From contig NZ_CP129971.1 in the NCBI RefSeq assembly GCF_030503855.1, forward strand, positions 3,224,001 to 3,288,000: DNA of 64,000 nucleotides, in the 5' to 3' direction. The notes below the pieces were generated by a model that was given only the letters and a program-made list of their open reading frames with translations, was not told the origin of the DNA and did no database searches. A program made the position numbers and the translations under genes. Below are positions 36,601 through 43,808 of this stretch, piece by piece (position 1 is the stretch's first letter; every line of letters starts with the position of its first letter). Origin of the DNA: Marivirga salinae (GTDB lineage Bacteria > Bacteroidota > Bacteroidia > Cytophagales > Cyclobacteriaceae).

Positions 36601-36646
36601 TGAATAACCAAAAGCTAAAACACACTAAAAGTATTTTTCTCATCAT
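33617..36646 (-). CDS. Exported tandem amidohydrolase protein (inactive plus active halves)
   Basis: A 1009-residue protein with signal peptide (1-19). The N-terminal half resembles an amidohydrolase but has KHIYPSFIELSSKIG without HxH. The middle has a beta-rich segment and a Glu/Lys-rich linker (about residues 530-550). The C-terminal half has GKHLTPGIIDEHSHIA with the HxH metal pair, SCHSYVQSEI, THILEG and INSDDAE with the Asp ligand, so it should be the catalytic unit of a periplasmic metal-dependent hydrolase. The tail is Lys/Ser-rich. Substrate unknown; dipeptide- or imide-like bonds are typical for the superfamily. MM start: 36646 or 36643. Confidence 0.88.
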   Translation of the reverse strand: MMRKILLVCFSFWLFTSYAQETYTVNGVKDERPGLHAFINATLHIDYQTSIESATLIIQKGKVIASGKDIKVPKGAIIHDLKGKHIYPSFIELSSKIGMPKTENNRSPGPQLGPKKDGAYNANDAIKAYFNAHEAFETSDSEAERMRKAGFGVVLTHNQDGLVRGTGTVVALHDGPENEIMLKENASQHFSFDKGSSTQDNPSSLMGAIALIKQTYLDAKWYSNQNEMVDVSLNAFNNNQSYPQFFEAGGDKLYVLRADKLGDEFGVQYIIKGNGDEYQRLDEIKATNAQLILPINYPEAIDVEDPFDALNVSLGEMKHWEMAPYNLKMVADKGITYSITSDGLKDASKLSAMISQSLEAGLSEEQALKALTYNPAQFIKMGDKLGSLTKGKYANFIITDGSPVKKDTKIYENWVQGNPYKYQDYTSPELAGNYTLSVGSDGYQMEVKGEPGKEKFKIIVNDSTSYDVKSEISKQLISLSFKDESKEEEEGKIRLSGWLKEEGLSGNAKMPDGSWVQWTATLNDEESAEDSEEEKKEEEKEEDKNELGSMIYPFVAHGNTEKPQAETILIKNATVWTNEADGVLENTDVLLENGKIAKVGKDLSASGAREIDGTGKHLTPGIIDEHSHIAISRGVNEGSEAVTAEVNIEDVVDSEDINIYRQLSGGVVASQLLHGSANPIGGRSAIIKLKWGYSPEEMKISWADKFIKFALGENVKQSNWGERNTVRFPQTRMGVEQVFEDAFIRAKEYEAEWKKYNALSKRDKANASAPRKDLELETLVEILNSERFISCHSYVQSEINMLMKVAERHGFRINTFTHILEGYKLADKMKEHGVGGSTFSDWWAYKFEVNDAIPYNAALMHGEGVVTAINSDDAEMGRRLNQEAGKTMKYGGVPVEEALKMVTLNPAKLLHLDERMGSIKVGKDADVVLWSDEPLSIYAKAEKTIIEGIVFFDRDEQEEKLDAIQAERARIVAKMQEEKSNGKSTQKAKPKSQIIYHCETEIENYSSLK

Positions 36647-36890
36647 TGTATGTAATTTTAGTTTAAGAAATGAAAATAGTACTTTTTATATAATTAAATA
36701 ATAAAAATAGCATCTATTATTTTATTGGTATTTTTAGATTATTAATGGATAGTAAAAACTAAAACAATTTATATTAGATTTATGAGTAAAAAAGCACATC
36801 TTGTCATGAGTTATATATGAAACAGGCCTTTGTTATGCCAATTTTATATTCTAAATTAATGTAGTTAATCCTATAAATTTTTCAAGAATT

Positions 36891-38468
36891 ATGAGGAAAT
36901 TTTTAAATAAGCACTTGATATCCATTGCCATATATGCAGTTTCAGCACTCATATTGTTAAGTGTTATACTTTCCTTCTACAATAAAAAAGTAATGAGTGA
37001 TGCATTGGAAACCCAAAAACAAGCCGATATGGTAGTTAGAGTTTCTGAAAATACATTACTCAACATTCGTCAAATGGACATTAGCGCAAGAGGTTATGCT
37101 TTAATCCGTGAAGATGGTTTTTTATTCTGGAGTGTAGCAGATGCAAGAAGAGAAAATCGGGAAAATTTCAAGACTTTGGATAGTTTATTTGCTATTCAAG
37201 GTTATTCCGACCCTGTCAACTATCCAAAATTAAAGACTGGTTTTAAAAAATATGCGGATATGTATGAGGAAATGGTCAAGCATTTGAAAAATGATGATTT
37301 GGAAGCTTACAAAGAAATTTTAAGAAATGATTTTGGAAGGACATTCTGGCCCATCAACGCTGCCTTTACTTCCAGGTTGTATGATTTTGAAGATAAACTA
37401 GTTGAAAAAGCTCAAGATAGATATGAAGGGGCCATATTCCAAAATACTATCATCCAGTTATTACTTCTATTAATAGGCTTACCTACCCTGATCTTTATAT
37501 TAATTAAATTAAGAAAAGATGAGAAAAACAGGACCGCATTATTACTCAATTTAAGAGAAAACAATAAGAAATATTTATTCAATGATGGTGATACCCGTTT
37601 TAGAGGTGCAGCAAAAATATTAAATGGTTCTATTGATAATCTTAAAAAAGCAGCACTTTATGTCAAAAAAGTAGCATCAGGAGAATATGATGTACAATGG
37701 GAAGGAATGACAGAAGAAAACAGAGAACTGAATAAAGAAAATCTTGCAGGACAGCTAATTGAAATGAAAAAGCAAATGCAATTAGCTGATATTGAAAACA
37801 AAAAACGTATTTGGTCAACGGAAGGGCTCTCTAAACTTACTGAAATTATTAGAAATAGTGAACAAGACACCAAAGACCTAACTTTTCAGTCTACTAAATA
37901 CTTAACAGAATACTTAGGAGCACAACAAGGAAGCTTGTTCATCTTAGTTCAAGATGAAGACGATGAAAATCAAAAACATTTGGAACTGTCTGCTGCTTAT
38001 GCATTTGATAGACGTAAATTCTTAGATAAAAAGCTTGAAATTGGACAAGGATTAGTTGGTCAAACCTATCGTGAAAGAGAAACTTTGTTATTAACCGAAA
38101 TACCTCAAAATTATACATTTATTAAATCAGGGTTAGGAGACTCTACTCCTACATGCTTGGCTGTAGTTCCTATGTTGTACAATGATAATGTGCAAGCATT
38201 GATTGAATTAGCTTCCTTTAAAAAATTTGAAAAACATGAAGTTGAATTTTTAGAAAAGGCAGGTGAATACGTAGCATCAGCGATTGCAACTACTCAAAAT
38301 AATGAAAAAACAAGAATTTTATTAGAGCAAATGCAACAGCAGGCGGAAGAAATGAGGGCTCAGGAAGAAGAATTGAGGCAGAACATGGAAGAGTTAGAAG
38401 CTACTCAAGAAGAGATGAGAAGAAAGGAAAAAATGATGGAGGAGAAAATGCAAAATTCAGACAACTAA
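36891..38468 (+). CDS. CHASE3-like/GAF membrane sensor without output kinase
   Basis: A 525-residue sensor. Membrane helix 1 (about 9-30), an extracytoplasmic helical domain of the CHASE3/four-helix-bundle kind (LLNIRQMDISARGYALIRED near 58-77), membrane helix 2 (about 186-205), a HAMP-like helical linker (to about 300), a GAF domain (about 312-470, with QGSLFILVQDE and GQGLVGQTYRE), then a C-terminal coiled coil rich in Glu, Gln and Met (EEMRAQEEELRQNMEELEAT). No histidine kinase, receiver, phosphatase or cyclase domain follows, and no partner gene is adjacent. It may signal through a partner binding the coiled coil. Confidence 0.85.
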   Translation: MRKFLNKHLISIAIYAVSALILLSVILSFYNKKVMSDALETQKQADMVVRVSENTLLNIRQMDISARGYALIREDGFLFWSVADARRENRENFKTLDSLFAIQGYSDPVNYPKLKTGFKKYADMYEEMVKHLKNDDLEAYKEILRNDFGRTFWPINAAFTSRLYDFEDKLVEKAQDRYEGAIFQNTIIQLLLLLIGLPTLIFILIKLRKDEKNRTALLLNLRENNKKYLFNDGDTRFRGAAKILNGSIDNLKKAALYVKKVASGEYDVQWEGMTEENRELNKENLAGQLIEMKKQMQLADIENKKRIWSTEGLSKLTEIIRNSEQDTKDLTFQSTKYLTEYLGAQQGSLFILVQDEDDENQKHLELSAAYAFDRRKFLDKKLEIGQGLVGQTYRERETLLLTEIPQNYTFIKSGLGDSTPTCLAVVPMLYNDNVQALIELASFKKFEKHEVEFLEKAGEYVASAIATTQNNEKTRILLEQMQQQAEEMRAQEEELRQNMEELEATQEEMRRKEKMMEEKMQNSDN

Positions 38469-38549
38469 CTAATATTCTGAATTCTATCATGCAAATCATC
38501 AATGCTAAAATGCTATCTGATTAACAGATTCAGTAAAATTTTTTCTTCA

Positions 38550-40661
38550 TTAAATAAGAGTTTCAGATTTGTCTTGAGAAGTAATGAAGCCATTTTCCAA
38601 TCTGTAAATGTTGTCAGAGAAATTAGCAACATTCATTCTGTGGCTCACAAAAAGAATGATTTTTTCATTTTTTAATTGCTGCAATAAATTTAAAATAAAC
38701 TGTTCTGTATTTCTGTCCATAGCAGATGTACCCTCATCAATCAGTAACAACTGCGGGTTTCTATATAGTGCTCTGGCTAAGCCCACTAACTGCTTTTGGC
38801 CTCCAGAAATATTGGTACCCTCTTCCCCTAGTAAAGTCATATAGCCTTGGGGGAAATTTCTAAAAAATTGATCGAAACCATATTCCCTACACCATTTTTC
38901 CGCATTTTCTAATTCAACCGGATTATCACTTAAGCATATATTAAAAAGTAAAAAATTATTGAAAATTTTAATATCCTGAGGAACGATTCCAATTAATTTC
39001 CTATACTGCTCTAACTTTATATCATTAATTGAAATTCCATTTATTTTGATGGATCCTTGTGAAGGACTGTAAAAACGTTGAACTAATTGAAAGATTGTAC
39101 TTTTCCCTGCACCACTTTCTCCCAAAAGGGTGGTAATTCCCCCCTTCTTAATGACCATGTTGATTTGATTTAACAGATTTAAAGATCCAGGGTAATGAAA
39201 ATTCAGGTTTTGTATTGTTAGTTCATTGATATTTTCGTTTTCAAAATTTAGACCACTTTTGTTTTCAGTATTTATCCCAGTAAATTCCTCCATTCTGTTG
39301 AAAGCAACTTTTGCTTCCTGAAACTGAATATTAAACAATGCTATTTGAGTTAAGGATGGTCCAATAGAACGAGATAGGGACAATAAAGCTACCATAGAAC
39401 CAATTAAAATATCGCCATTCAATACCAAAAAGGATGCTAATGATATTACGCTTACAACAAGTAGTATTCCTGCAAACTCTGTCAAAAAACTAAATTTAAC
39501 ATGGATTTTACCTAACTTAAATATTTGTTCCTGAAAGTTTCTATATAAGGAAGTGGTTCCCTTATGAAAAAGATTAATGGTTCCAGTTGTCTTTACTTCT
39601 GCTATACCGCTAATTACATCTATATAATTGCTTTCATTTAAAGCATATGCACTCATTACATCCTTTTGTGTATTTATAATAGGCTTGTTCAATCGCCAGA
39701 GGATAAGACCATATACAGGTATAAAAATAGCAACTACAACTCCAACTTGCCATGAATATACAAAGACCCCTATTAATGAAATAATGATAATAAGAAATTC
39801 AATTAAAAGATTACCAATTAAATTACTGATGGAAGATTGAATACGCCTGGTATCGTTCATTCTCGCTACCATATCCCCTGTTTTTTTTGAATCAAAAAAT
39901 GGTTTGGGTATGTGTAAAAGCGATTCAAAAAATGAAGCTATCATTCTGTTGTTAAAATCCTTGCTTTGTATGATCAAAAATGTTGACCGTACATAACTTA
40001 ATCCCACCTTTATCAATAAAATACAGGCAAATAAAACCAGTCCAATGATGAGTTTGCCGACTTCTTTGGTAGGCAAAATAACATCAATCAACTTTTGGCT
40101 AAAAATGGCCGAGGCCAACGAAAATATAGCAATTAAAACACCTAAAAAAAGTGCCGCCAATAAGATATTAAGATCTTCCTTTACCCAACTGAGAAGGTTT
40201 TCGTATTTTTTCTTTTTGGATTTTACTTTCTCAAAATTCTTGTTGGGTGTTAACTTTAGCAAGGCCTTGGTTTGCCATACTTTTTCAAGTTTTTCTTTTG
40301 ACCACAACTCTACCCCCCTGCCTGGATCATTAATTATTAATTGATCTTCCTGAAAACCATAAAGAACCACATAATGCTGTAATCTGTTTTCTAGAATCAC
40401 ATGTAAAATTGCAGGGCAATCCAATTCCTTTAAATTTTCAACTGACTCAGCTTCTAAACCTTCTACTTCAAAGTTCAAATCTTTTGCCCCTTGAAATAGT
40501 CCCAATAATTTAGTACCTGTTTGGGTAGTTCCAGTAATTCTTCTTAACTCATCAAGTGAATTGTACCCTCCATGAAATTTGATGATAGATGCCAAACAAG
40601 CAGGGCCACAATCTGATTGACCGTGTTGCTGAACGAAAAATTGGTTGAGTTTTTTAATCAT
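38550..40661 (-). CDS. C39-peptidase-containing ABC exporter for double-glycine peptides
   Basis: A 703-residue fusion of protease, membrane domain and ATPase. The N-terminal C39 peptidase has QSDCGPACLASI with catalytic Cys18, His96 in LQHYVVLY and Asp112 in NDPGRG. Five to six membrane helices follow (about 165-430). The ABC domain has Walker A GESGAGKS, signature ISGGQKQ and Walker B LLLIDEGT. Such proteins cut leader peptides after Gly-Gly and export the core. The matching precursor, with a GG leader, is at 43473-43628 on the same strand. No HlyD-type adaptor gene is in the locus. It is the last gene of the operon, 159 bases after the thioredoxin-fold gene. Confidence 0.95.
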   Translation of the reverse strand: MIKKLNQFFVQQHGQSDCGPACLASIIKFHGGYNSLDELRRITGTTQTGTKLLGLFQGAKDLNFEVEGLEAESVENLKELDCPAILHVILENRLQHYVVLYGFQEDQLIINDPGRGVELWSKEKLEKVWQTKALLKLTPNKNFEKVKSKKKKYENLLSWVKEDLNILLAALFLGVLIAIFSLASAIFSQKLIDVILPTKEVGKLIIGLVLFACILLIKVGLSYVRSTFLIIQSKDFNNRMIASFFESLLHIPKPFFDSKKTGDMVARMNDTRRIQSSISNLIGNLLIEFLIIIISLIGVFVYSWQVGVVVAIFIPVYGLILWRLNKPIINTQKDVMSAYALNESNYIDVISGIAEVKTTGTINLFHKGTTSLYRNFQEQIFKLGKIHVKFSFLTEFAGILLVVSVISLASFLVLNGDILIGSMVALLSLSRSIGPSLTQIALFNIQFQEAKVAFNRMEEFTGINTENKSGLNFENENINELTIQNLNFHYPGSLNLLNQINMVIKKGGITTLLGESGAGKSTIFQLVQRFYSPSQGSIKINGISINDIKLEQYRKLIGIVPQDIKIFNNFLLFNICLSDNPVELENAEKWCREYGFDQFFRNFPQGYMTLLGEEGTNISGGQKQLVGLARALYRNPQLLLIDEGTSAMDRNTEQFILNLLQQLKNEKIILFVSHRMNVANFSDNIYRLENGFITSQDKSETLI

Positions 40662-40819
40662 TGGATTGCTTAGTTTAAATACCTGTCAAAAATTTCTTGG
40701 AGTAATGTAATCTGTCAAATTTAATTATATTAATAATCTAAATATCTTTAATCAACAGATGCTTTTTTAATCAAAAAATTGTGGAATTTTGGTAAAATGC
40801 AGTTTTTCTAATTTTTTCA

Positions 40820-41299
40820 TCACTCCAAGACTTTCAAAATAGCTTCTATTTTCACCTCCCCTATGAAATGTTTTTTTAGTAAGCTGTTTTCATAAATAAA
40901 AGTTTGGGGTACTCCACCAGTAATTGTGTTGGTCAATAAATAAGGATCGACTTCAACATAATGCTGTGCAAGATTATATTGCTGAAGAAAATCAAGTGCA
41001 TTCTTTTTAGGTTCAAATGAAGCTAACAGTAATTGATAGTGTTGAAACTTTTCTATATTCTCACTAATCTCTTTCATTTCCCATTGGCAGAAATGACAAT
41101 CACTATTGAAATACATAAAAATAGTGGACTGTTCATTATTAGTTTCTTTTATTCCCAAAATATTTGTCAAAGAATTCAGGTTCTGAATTATCTCTTCTGA
41201 ATGGTTTATTTTTTTCAATTTCATTACACTCGTGTAACCCATCCAACCTAATAAACCAACAATTAACAAGGACATTATAGATAAAACTATCTTTTTCAT
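40820..41299 (-). CDS. Membrane-anchored thioredoxin-fold protein of the peptide locus
   Basis: A 159-residue protein: an N-terminal membrane anchor (about 4-26) then a thioredoxin-like domain with FMYFNSDCHFCQWEM (redox pair Cys68/Cys71) and the cis-Pro loop TGGVPQTFIYEN. It should face the periplasm. The start ATG 41299 overlaps the previous stop as TAATG; the frame is open further upstream but that part overlaps the neighbour. Given two cysteines in the secreted core peptide of the same operon, it may form, reduce or reshuffle that disulfide; this is inference. Confidence 0.88.
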   Translation of the reverse strand: MKKIVLSIMSLLIVGLLGWMGYTSVMKLKKINHSEEIIQNLNSLTNILGIKETNNEQSTIFMYFNSDCHFCQWEMKEISENIEKFQHYQLLLASFEPKKNALDFLQQYNLAQHYVEVDPYLLTNTITGGVPQTFIYENSLLKKHFIGEVKIEAILKVLE

Positions 41300-41937
41300 T
41301 ACGCAGTCATATTTATTGACAAAAATGTTATAAATAAAATCCAAACTATTAAAGCAGAACCATAAACGGGCAAAGTAAATTTTAGCGCAGAATCATAATC
41401 CTTACTAGTAATTTTCTTAATACCTAAAGCAAGAACTAAGAGATAAATAAATTCAAAAATATTAATGGACTTTAGAGGGAAAATAAGCCATGAATCTAAC
41501 TGAGAAGGGTCATATATGCTTAATAAAGAAAGGGGGGCAAAATATTGAATTTCTAACAAGGAGTGAGAAGTATCGAATAATCCAAACCAAACCAAAGAAA
41601 AAAAAGAAGGTAGAAGCCAAATAAAATCAGCTATCATTACAATTTTGAAAATTGACTTATAAGTTATATTTAAATTAAATATTATAGAGCCACAAAGAAT
41701 CCAAAAAGATACAATTGACAACTCAATCAATTGCAATGCTGGAATTAACAAATAATTTACCCAAGACCATTCATTTTTTATACTAATCAATTTCAATATG
41801 CGATCATAACTTAATTGATTACTGTAATGATCTTTAATTAAGGTATCCGTTATAAGAAATTCATTTGTTAGATAATATAAAATTAAATTGCACAATACTA
41901 GGATAAAAATTAAATATGAATTCTTAATTTCTGTCAT
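41299..41937 (-). CDS. Orphan multi-pass membrane protein of the peptide locus (immunity candidate)
   Basis: A 212-residue protein with five to six membrane helices and no motif I recognise. Short charged loops separate hydrophobic segments (LIFILVLCNLILYYL, LIELSIVSFWILCGSIIF, IVMIADFIWLLPSFFSLVWF, FEFIYLLVLALGI, YGSALIVWILFITFLS). It is translationally coupled to the thioredoxin-fold gene (TAATG) and starts three bases after the permease stop, so it belongs to the operon. Dedicated immunity proteins of bacteriocin loci are often small multi-pass membrane proteins, which makes that role possible, but a permease or accessory export role is equally open. Confidence 0.75.
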   Translation of the reverse strand: MTEIKNSYLIFILVLCNLILYYLTNEFLITDTLIKDHYSNQLSYDRILKLISIKNEWSWVNYLLIPALQLIELSIVSFWILCGSIIFNLNITYKSIFKIVMIADFIWLLPSFFSLVWFGLFDTSHSLLEIQYFAPLSLLSIYDPSQLDSWLIFPLKSINIFEFIYLLVLALGIKKITSKDYDSALKFTLPVYGSALIVWILFITFLSINMTA

Positions 41938-41940
41938 TGT

Positions 41941-42777
41941 TTAATTGTTTTGATTTCGTATTAATTTTCTATAATAATATAATACTGTTAGTCCAATACA
42001 CAGATAAATAAAATTTAGTGTAGTTATATTTAATCCTGTAGAATTAATAGGTACCAATTGTTTAATCTCTGAAGTTGAAGTAAATAATTTATATCCCCAA
42101 AACATCTGCATAAATGGATTAAATGCATCTGAAATAAGAAAAATACTTGAAATTGGAAGAAATATTAAACAACCAATAAATACAGTGAGCTTATGGATAA
42201 CAATAGATAACACATATAGAATTATTATCAACATTGAACTAAATAAAAAAGTAATTGGGATTTGTTCAATTAAAGAAAGATGGCTTCTATTATCAGGTAC
42301 TATTTCAAAATCTGGTCTTAGTACATACAATAATTCAGAAAAAGCAACAATTAATGCTATAATGATTATATATGTAAACATTGCAAAAAATAGAATTATC
42401 AATATCTTTATTATATCGATGTTAAACATTGAATAGGGAGATCGTTTTAGTAGGTCAAAACCATTTGATGCTTTTTCCATATTATTTACTGTAGATATTA
42501 TTAGTCCAATAAAAAATGGAAATAAAAAAGAAACCATTGCAAGAAAACTACTATAGGTATATAGCCATTTATTTTGTATTTTACTAAATTCGTATTCCGA
42601 TAGAAACCTTGTAGCATCTTTGGAAAAAACTGAATATGAAAATATAATAATTAAACCTATCACTATAGATGAAATAAGCCAAATTGATTTTAATTTACTG
42701 ATCTTAAATAGCTCGGATAAAAATAGGTTCTTTTGAAATGTTATATAATTAATAATTACATTCATTGTAGATTTCAT
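41941..42777 (-). CDS. ABC-2 type permease of the peptide locus
   Basis: A 278-residue membrane protein with six predicted helices and a long N-terminal cytoplasmic lead, like ABC-2 permeases of the LanE/LanG/BcrB kind. Segments: IWLISSIVIGLIIIFSYSVF, FLAMVSFLFPFFIGLIIST, IIKILIILFFAMFTYIIIIA, TFLFSSMLIIILYVLSIVIH, FIGCLIFLPISSIFLI, IYLCIGLTVLYYY. The second is followed by NNMEKASNGFDLLKRSPYS, a typical ABC-2 coupling loop. It overlaps the ATPase gene by 29 bases. The pair probably expels the peptide from the membrane (self-protection) or moves a related substrate. Confidence 0.85.
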   Translation of the reverse strand: MKSTMNVIINYITFQKNLFLSELFKISKLKSIWLISSIVIGLIIIFSYSVFSKDATRFLSEYEFSKIQNKWLYTYSSFLAMVSFLFPFFIGLIISTVNNMEKASNGFDLLKRSPYSMFNIDIIKILIILFFAMFTYIIIIALIVAFSELLYVLRPDFEIVPDNRSHLSLIEQIPITFLFSSMLIIILYVLSIVIHKLTVFIGCLIFLPISSIFLISDAFNPFMQMFWGYKLFTSTSEIKQLVPINSTGLNITTLNFIYLCIGLTVLYYYRKLIRNQNN

Positions 42778-43456
42778 GAACGGTTTTAGTATTATTTTCT
42801 AAATCTGTATTATTATAATTAATACTTCCATTTTTTAAATGTATTAATGAATTACAAATTCTATCTAAAAAATCAAAATCATGACCTGCTACCATAAATG
42901 TCACATTATATTGGCTATTAAGAAAGAGAATCAATGAAATCAAATCTTCAACACCTGATTGATCTAACCCATTTGTTGGTTCATCTAAAACTATTAAATC
43001 TGGTTCATGTATGAAAGCAAATCCAATTCCTAGTCTTTGTCTCATACCTAATGAAATTGATTTAACAAGTTTATTTTTTACTTTCTTTAAATTTACAATA
43101 TCTAATATTTTATTAATTTTGTAAGCAGGCAATCCATATAAAATTGAAATGTACTTTAAATTATCCTCTATAGACAAATGTTTATAAACATTTGCCTCGC
43201 CTACTAAAAAACCAGCAACCTTACTAAATTCTCGATTATTGTATAATATAGCATTCTTCTGATTGAAATGAATCTGCCCACAATCAGGAAAATAATTTCT
43301 ACTAATCACTTTGATTAAAGAGGTCTTACCACTTCCATTTGATCCAATAATACCTAGAATTGCATTTTTACTAATAGAAAAGCTAATATCCTTAAGGATA
43401 TTAGCTTTATTGATAGTTAAAAATATGGATTTTACTTCGAGAAGTACTTTTTCCAT
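42749..43456 (-). CDS. ABC transporter ATP-binding protein of the peptide locus
   Basis: A 235-residue ATPase, cytosolic, with Walker A GSNGSGKTS (38-46), signature SLGMRQR (135-141), Walker B LIVLDEP (154-160) and switch His in AGHDFDF. The signature SLGM in place of SGGQ is common in LanF/BcrA-type ATPases that protect producers from their own peptide. It starts 16 bases after the peptide gene, and overlaps the permease gene, so it is the second gene of the operon. Confidence 0.93.
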   Translation of the reverse strand: MEKVLLEVKSIFLTINKANILKDISFSISKNAILGIIGSNGSGKTSLIKVISRNYFPDCGQIHFNQKNAILYNNREFSKVAGFLVGEANVYKHLSIEDNLKYISILYGLPAYKINKILDIVNLKKVKNKLVKSISLGMRQRLGIGFAFIHEPDLIVLDEPTNGLDQSGVEDLISLILFLNSQYNVTFMVAGHDFDFLDRICNSLIHLKNGSINYNNTDLENNTKTVHEIYNECNY

Positions 43457-43472
43457 TTAAATTAACTTTGAC

Positions 43473-43628
43473 TTAAAAAGTGGACATATACGCTGCCGAA
43501 CAAGAAGACCAAGCTGATGATGCACTTTCTCCATATTCCATTAAAGTTGCTGCACATGGCAATACAAAATTAATGTAATCATTTCCACCTTCAATTTTTT
43601 CTAAACTAATCTCATTTAAATTTTTCAT
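43473..43628 (-). CDS. Double-glycine leader precursor peptide (bacteriocin-like or signal peptide)
   Basis: A 51-codon gene read directly from the minus strand. The leader MKNLNEISLEKIEGG follows the double-glycine pattern: Leu at -12, Leu at -7, Ile at -4, Gly-Gly at -2/-1. The core starts NDYINFVLPCAATLMEYG and runs 36 residues, with Cys25 and Cys43 of the precursor, a Ser/Ala-rich second half (SASSAW, SSCSAAYM) and an aromatic end. No lanthipeptide, sactipeptide or cyclase modification enzyme is encoded nearby, so the mature form may be unmodified apart from a disulfide. It is the first gene of an operon holding an ABC pair, a thioredoxin-fold protein and a C39 exporter. A bactericidal or a signalling role is not decided by sequence. 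Confidence 0.88.
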   Translation of the reverse strand: MKNLNEISLEKIEGGNDYINFVLPCAATLMEYGESASSAWSSCSAAYMSTF

Positions 43629-43661
43629 AATAAAAATTTTATGTTAAACATTTATTTGATT

Positions 43662-43669
43662 CAAATTTA
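43662..43669 (-). promoter_or_regulatory. Putative -7 box for the peptide operon
   Basis: On the minus strand TAAATTTG fits TAnnTTTG, 33 bases before the precursor start. No clear -33 element is seen. Confidence 0.4.
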
Positions 43670-43690
43670 ACTGACAAAGCATGTAAGTAT

Positions 43691-43729
43691 TATTCATAAA
43701 AAGAATATTTTTATTCAATAAATGAATAA
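43691..43729. promoter_or_regulatory. Inverted repeats in the divergent control region (operator candidate)
   Basis: TTATTCA (43711-43717) faces TGAATAA (43723-43729) across 5 bases, and TATTC (43691-43695) faces GAATA (43703-43707). The half-site ATTCA/TGAAT is thus repeated between the peptide gene and the Xre gene. The region is AT-rich, so chance is possible. Confidence 0.4.
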
Positions 43730-43773
43730 ATGATTTTTAGTTAATTTTTTTTCTACAGAAAAAAAATTAACAG

Positions 43774-43781
43774 TATATTTG
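43774..43781 (+). promoter_or_regulatory. Putative -7 box for the Xre regulator gene
   Basis: TATATTTG fits TAnnTTTG, 27 bases before ATG 43809. It overlaps the in-frame TTG at 43779, which argues against that start. Confidence 0.45.
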
Positions 43782-43808
43782 TATAAACGACCAAAAACTT
43801 ACACTCAA

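Noticed and set aside
38550..40661. Lanthipeptide or other modified-peptide cluster
   Set aside because: No LanB, LanC, LanM, radical SAM or YcaO-like gene is present near the precursor, so an unmodified or disulfide peptide is more likely.
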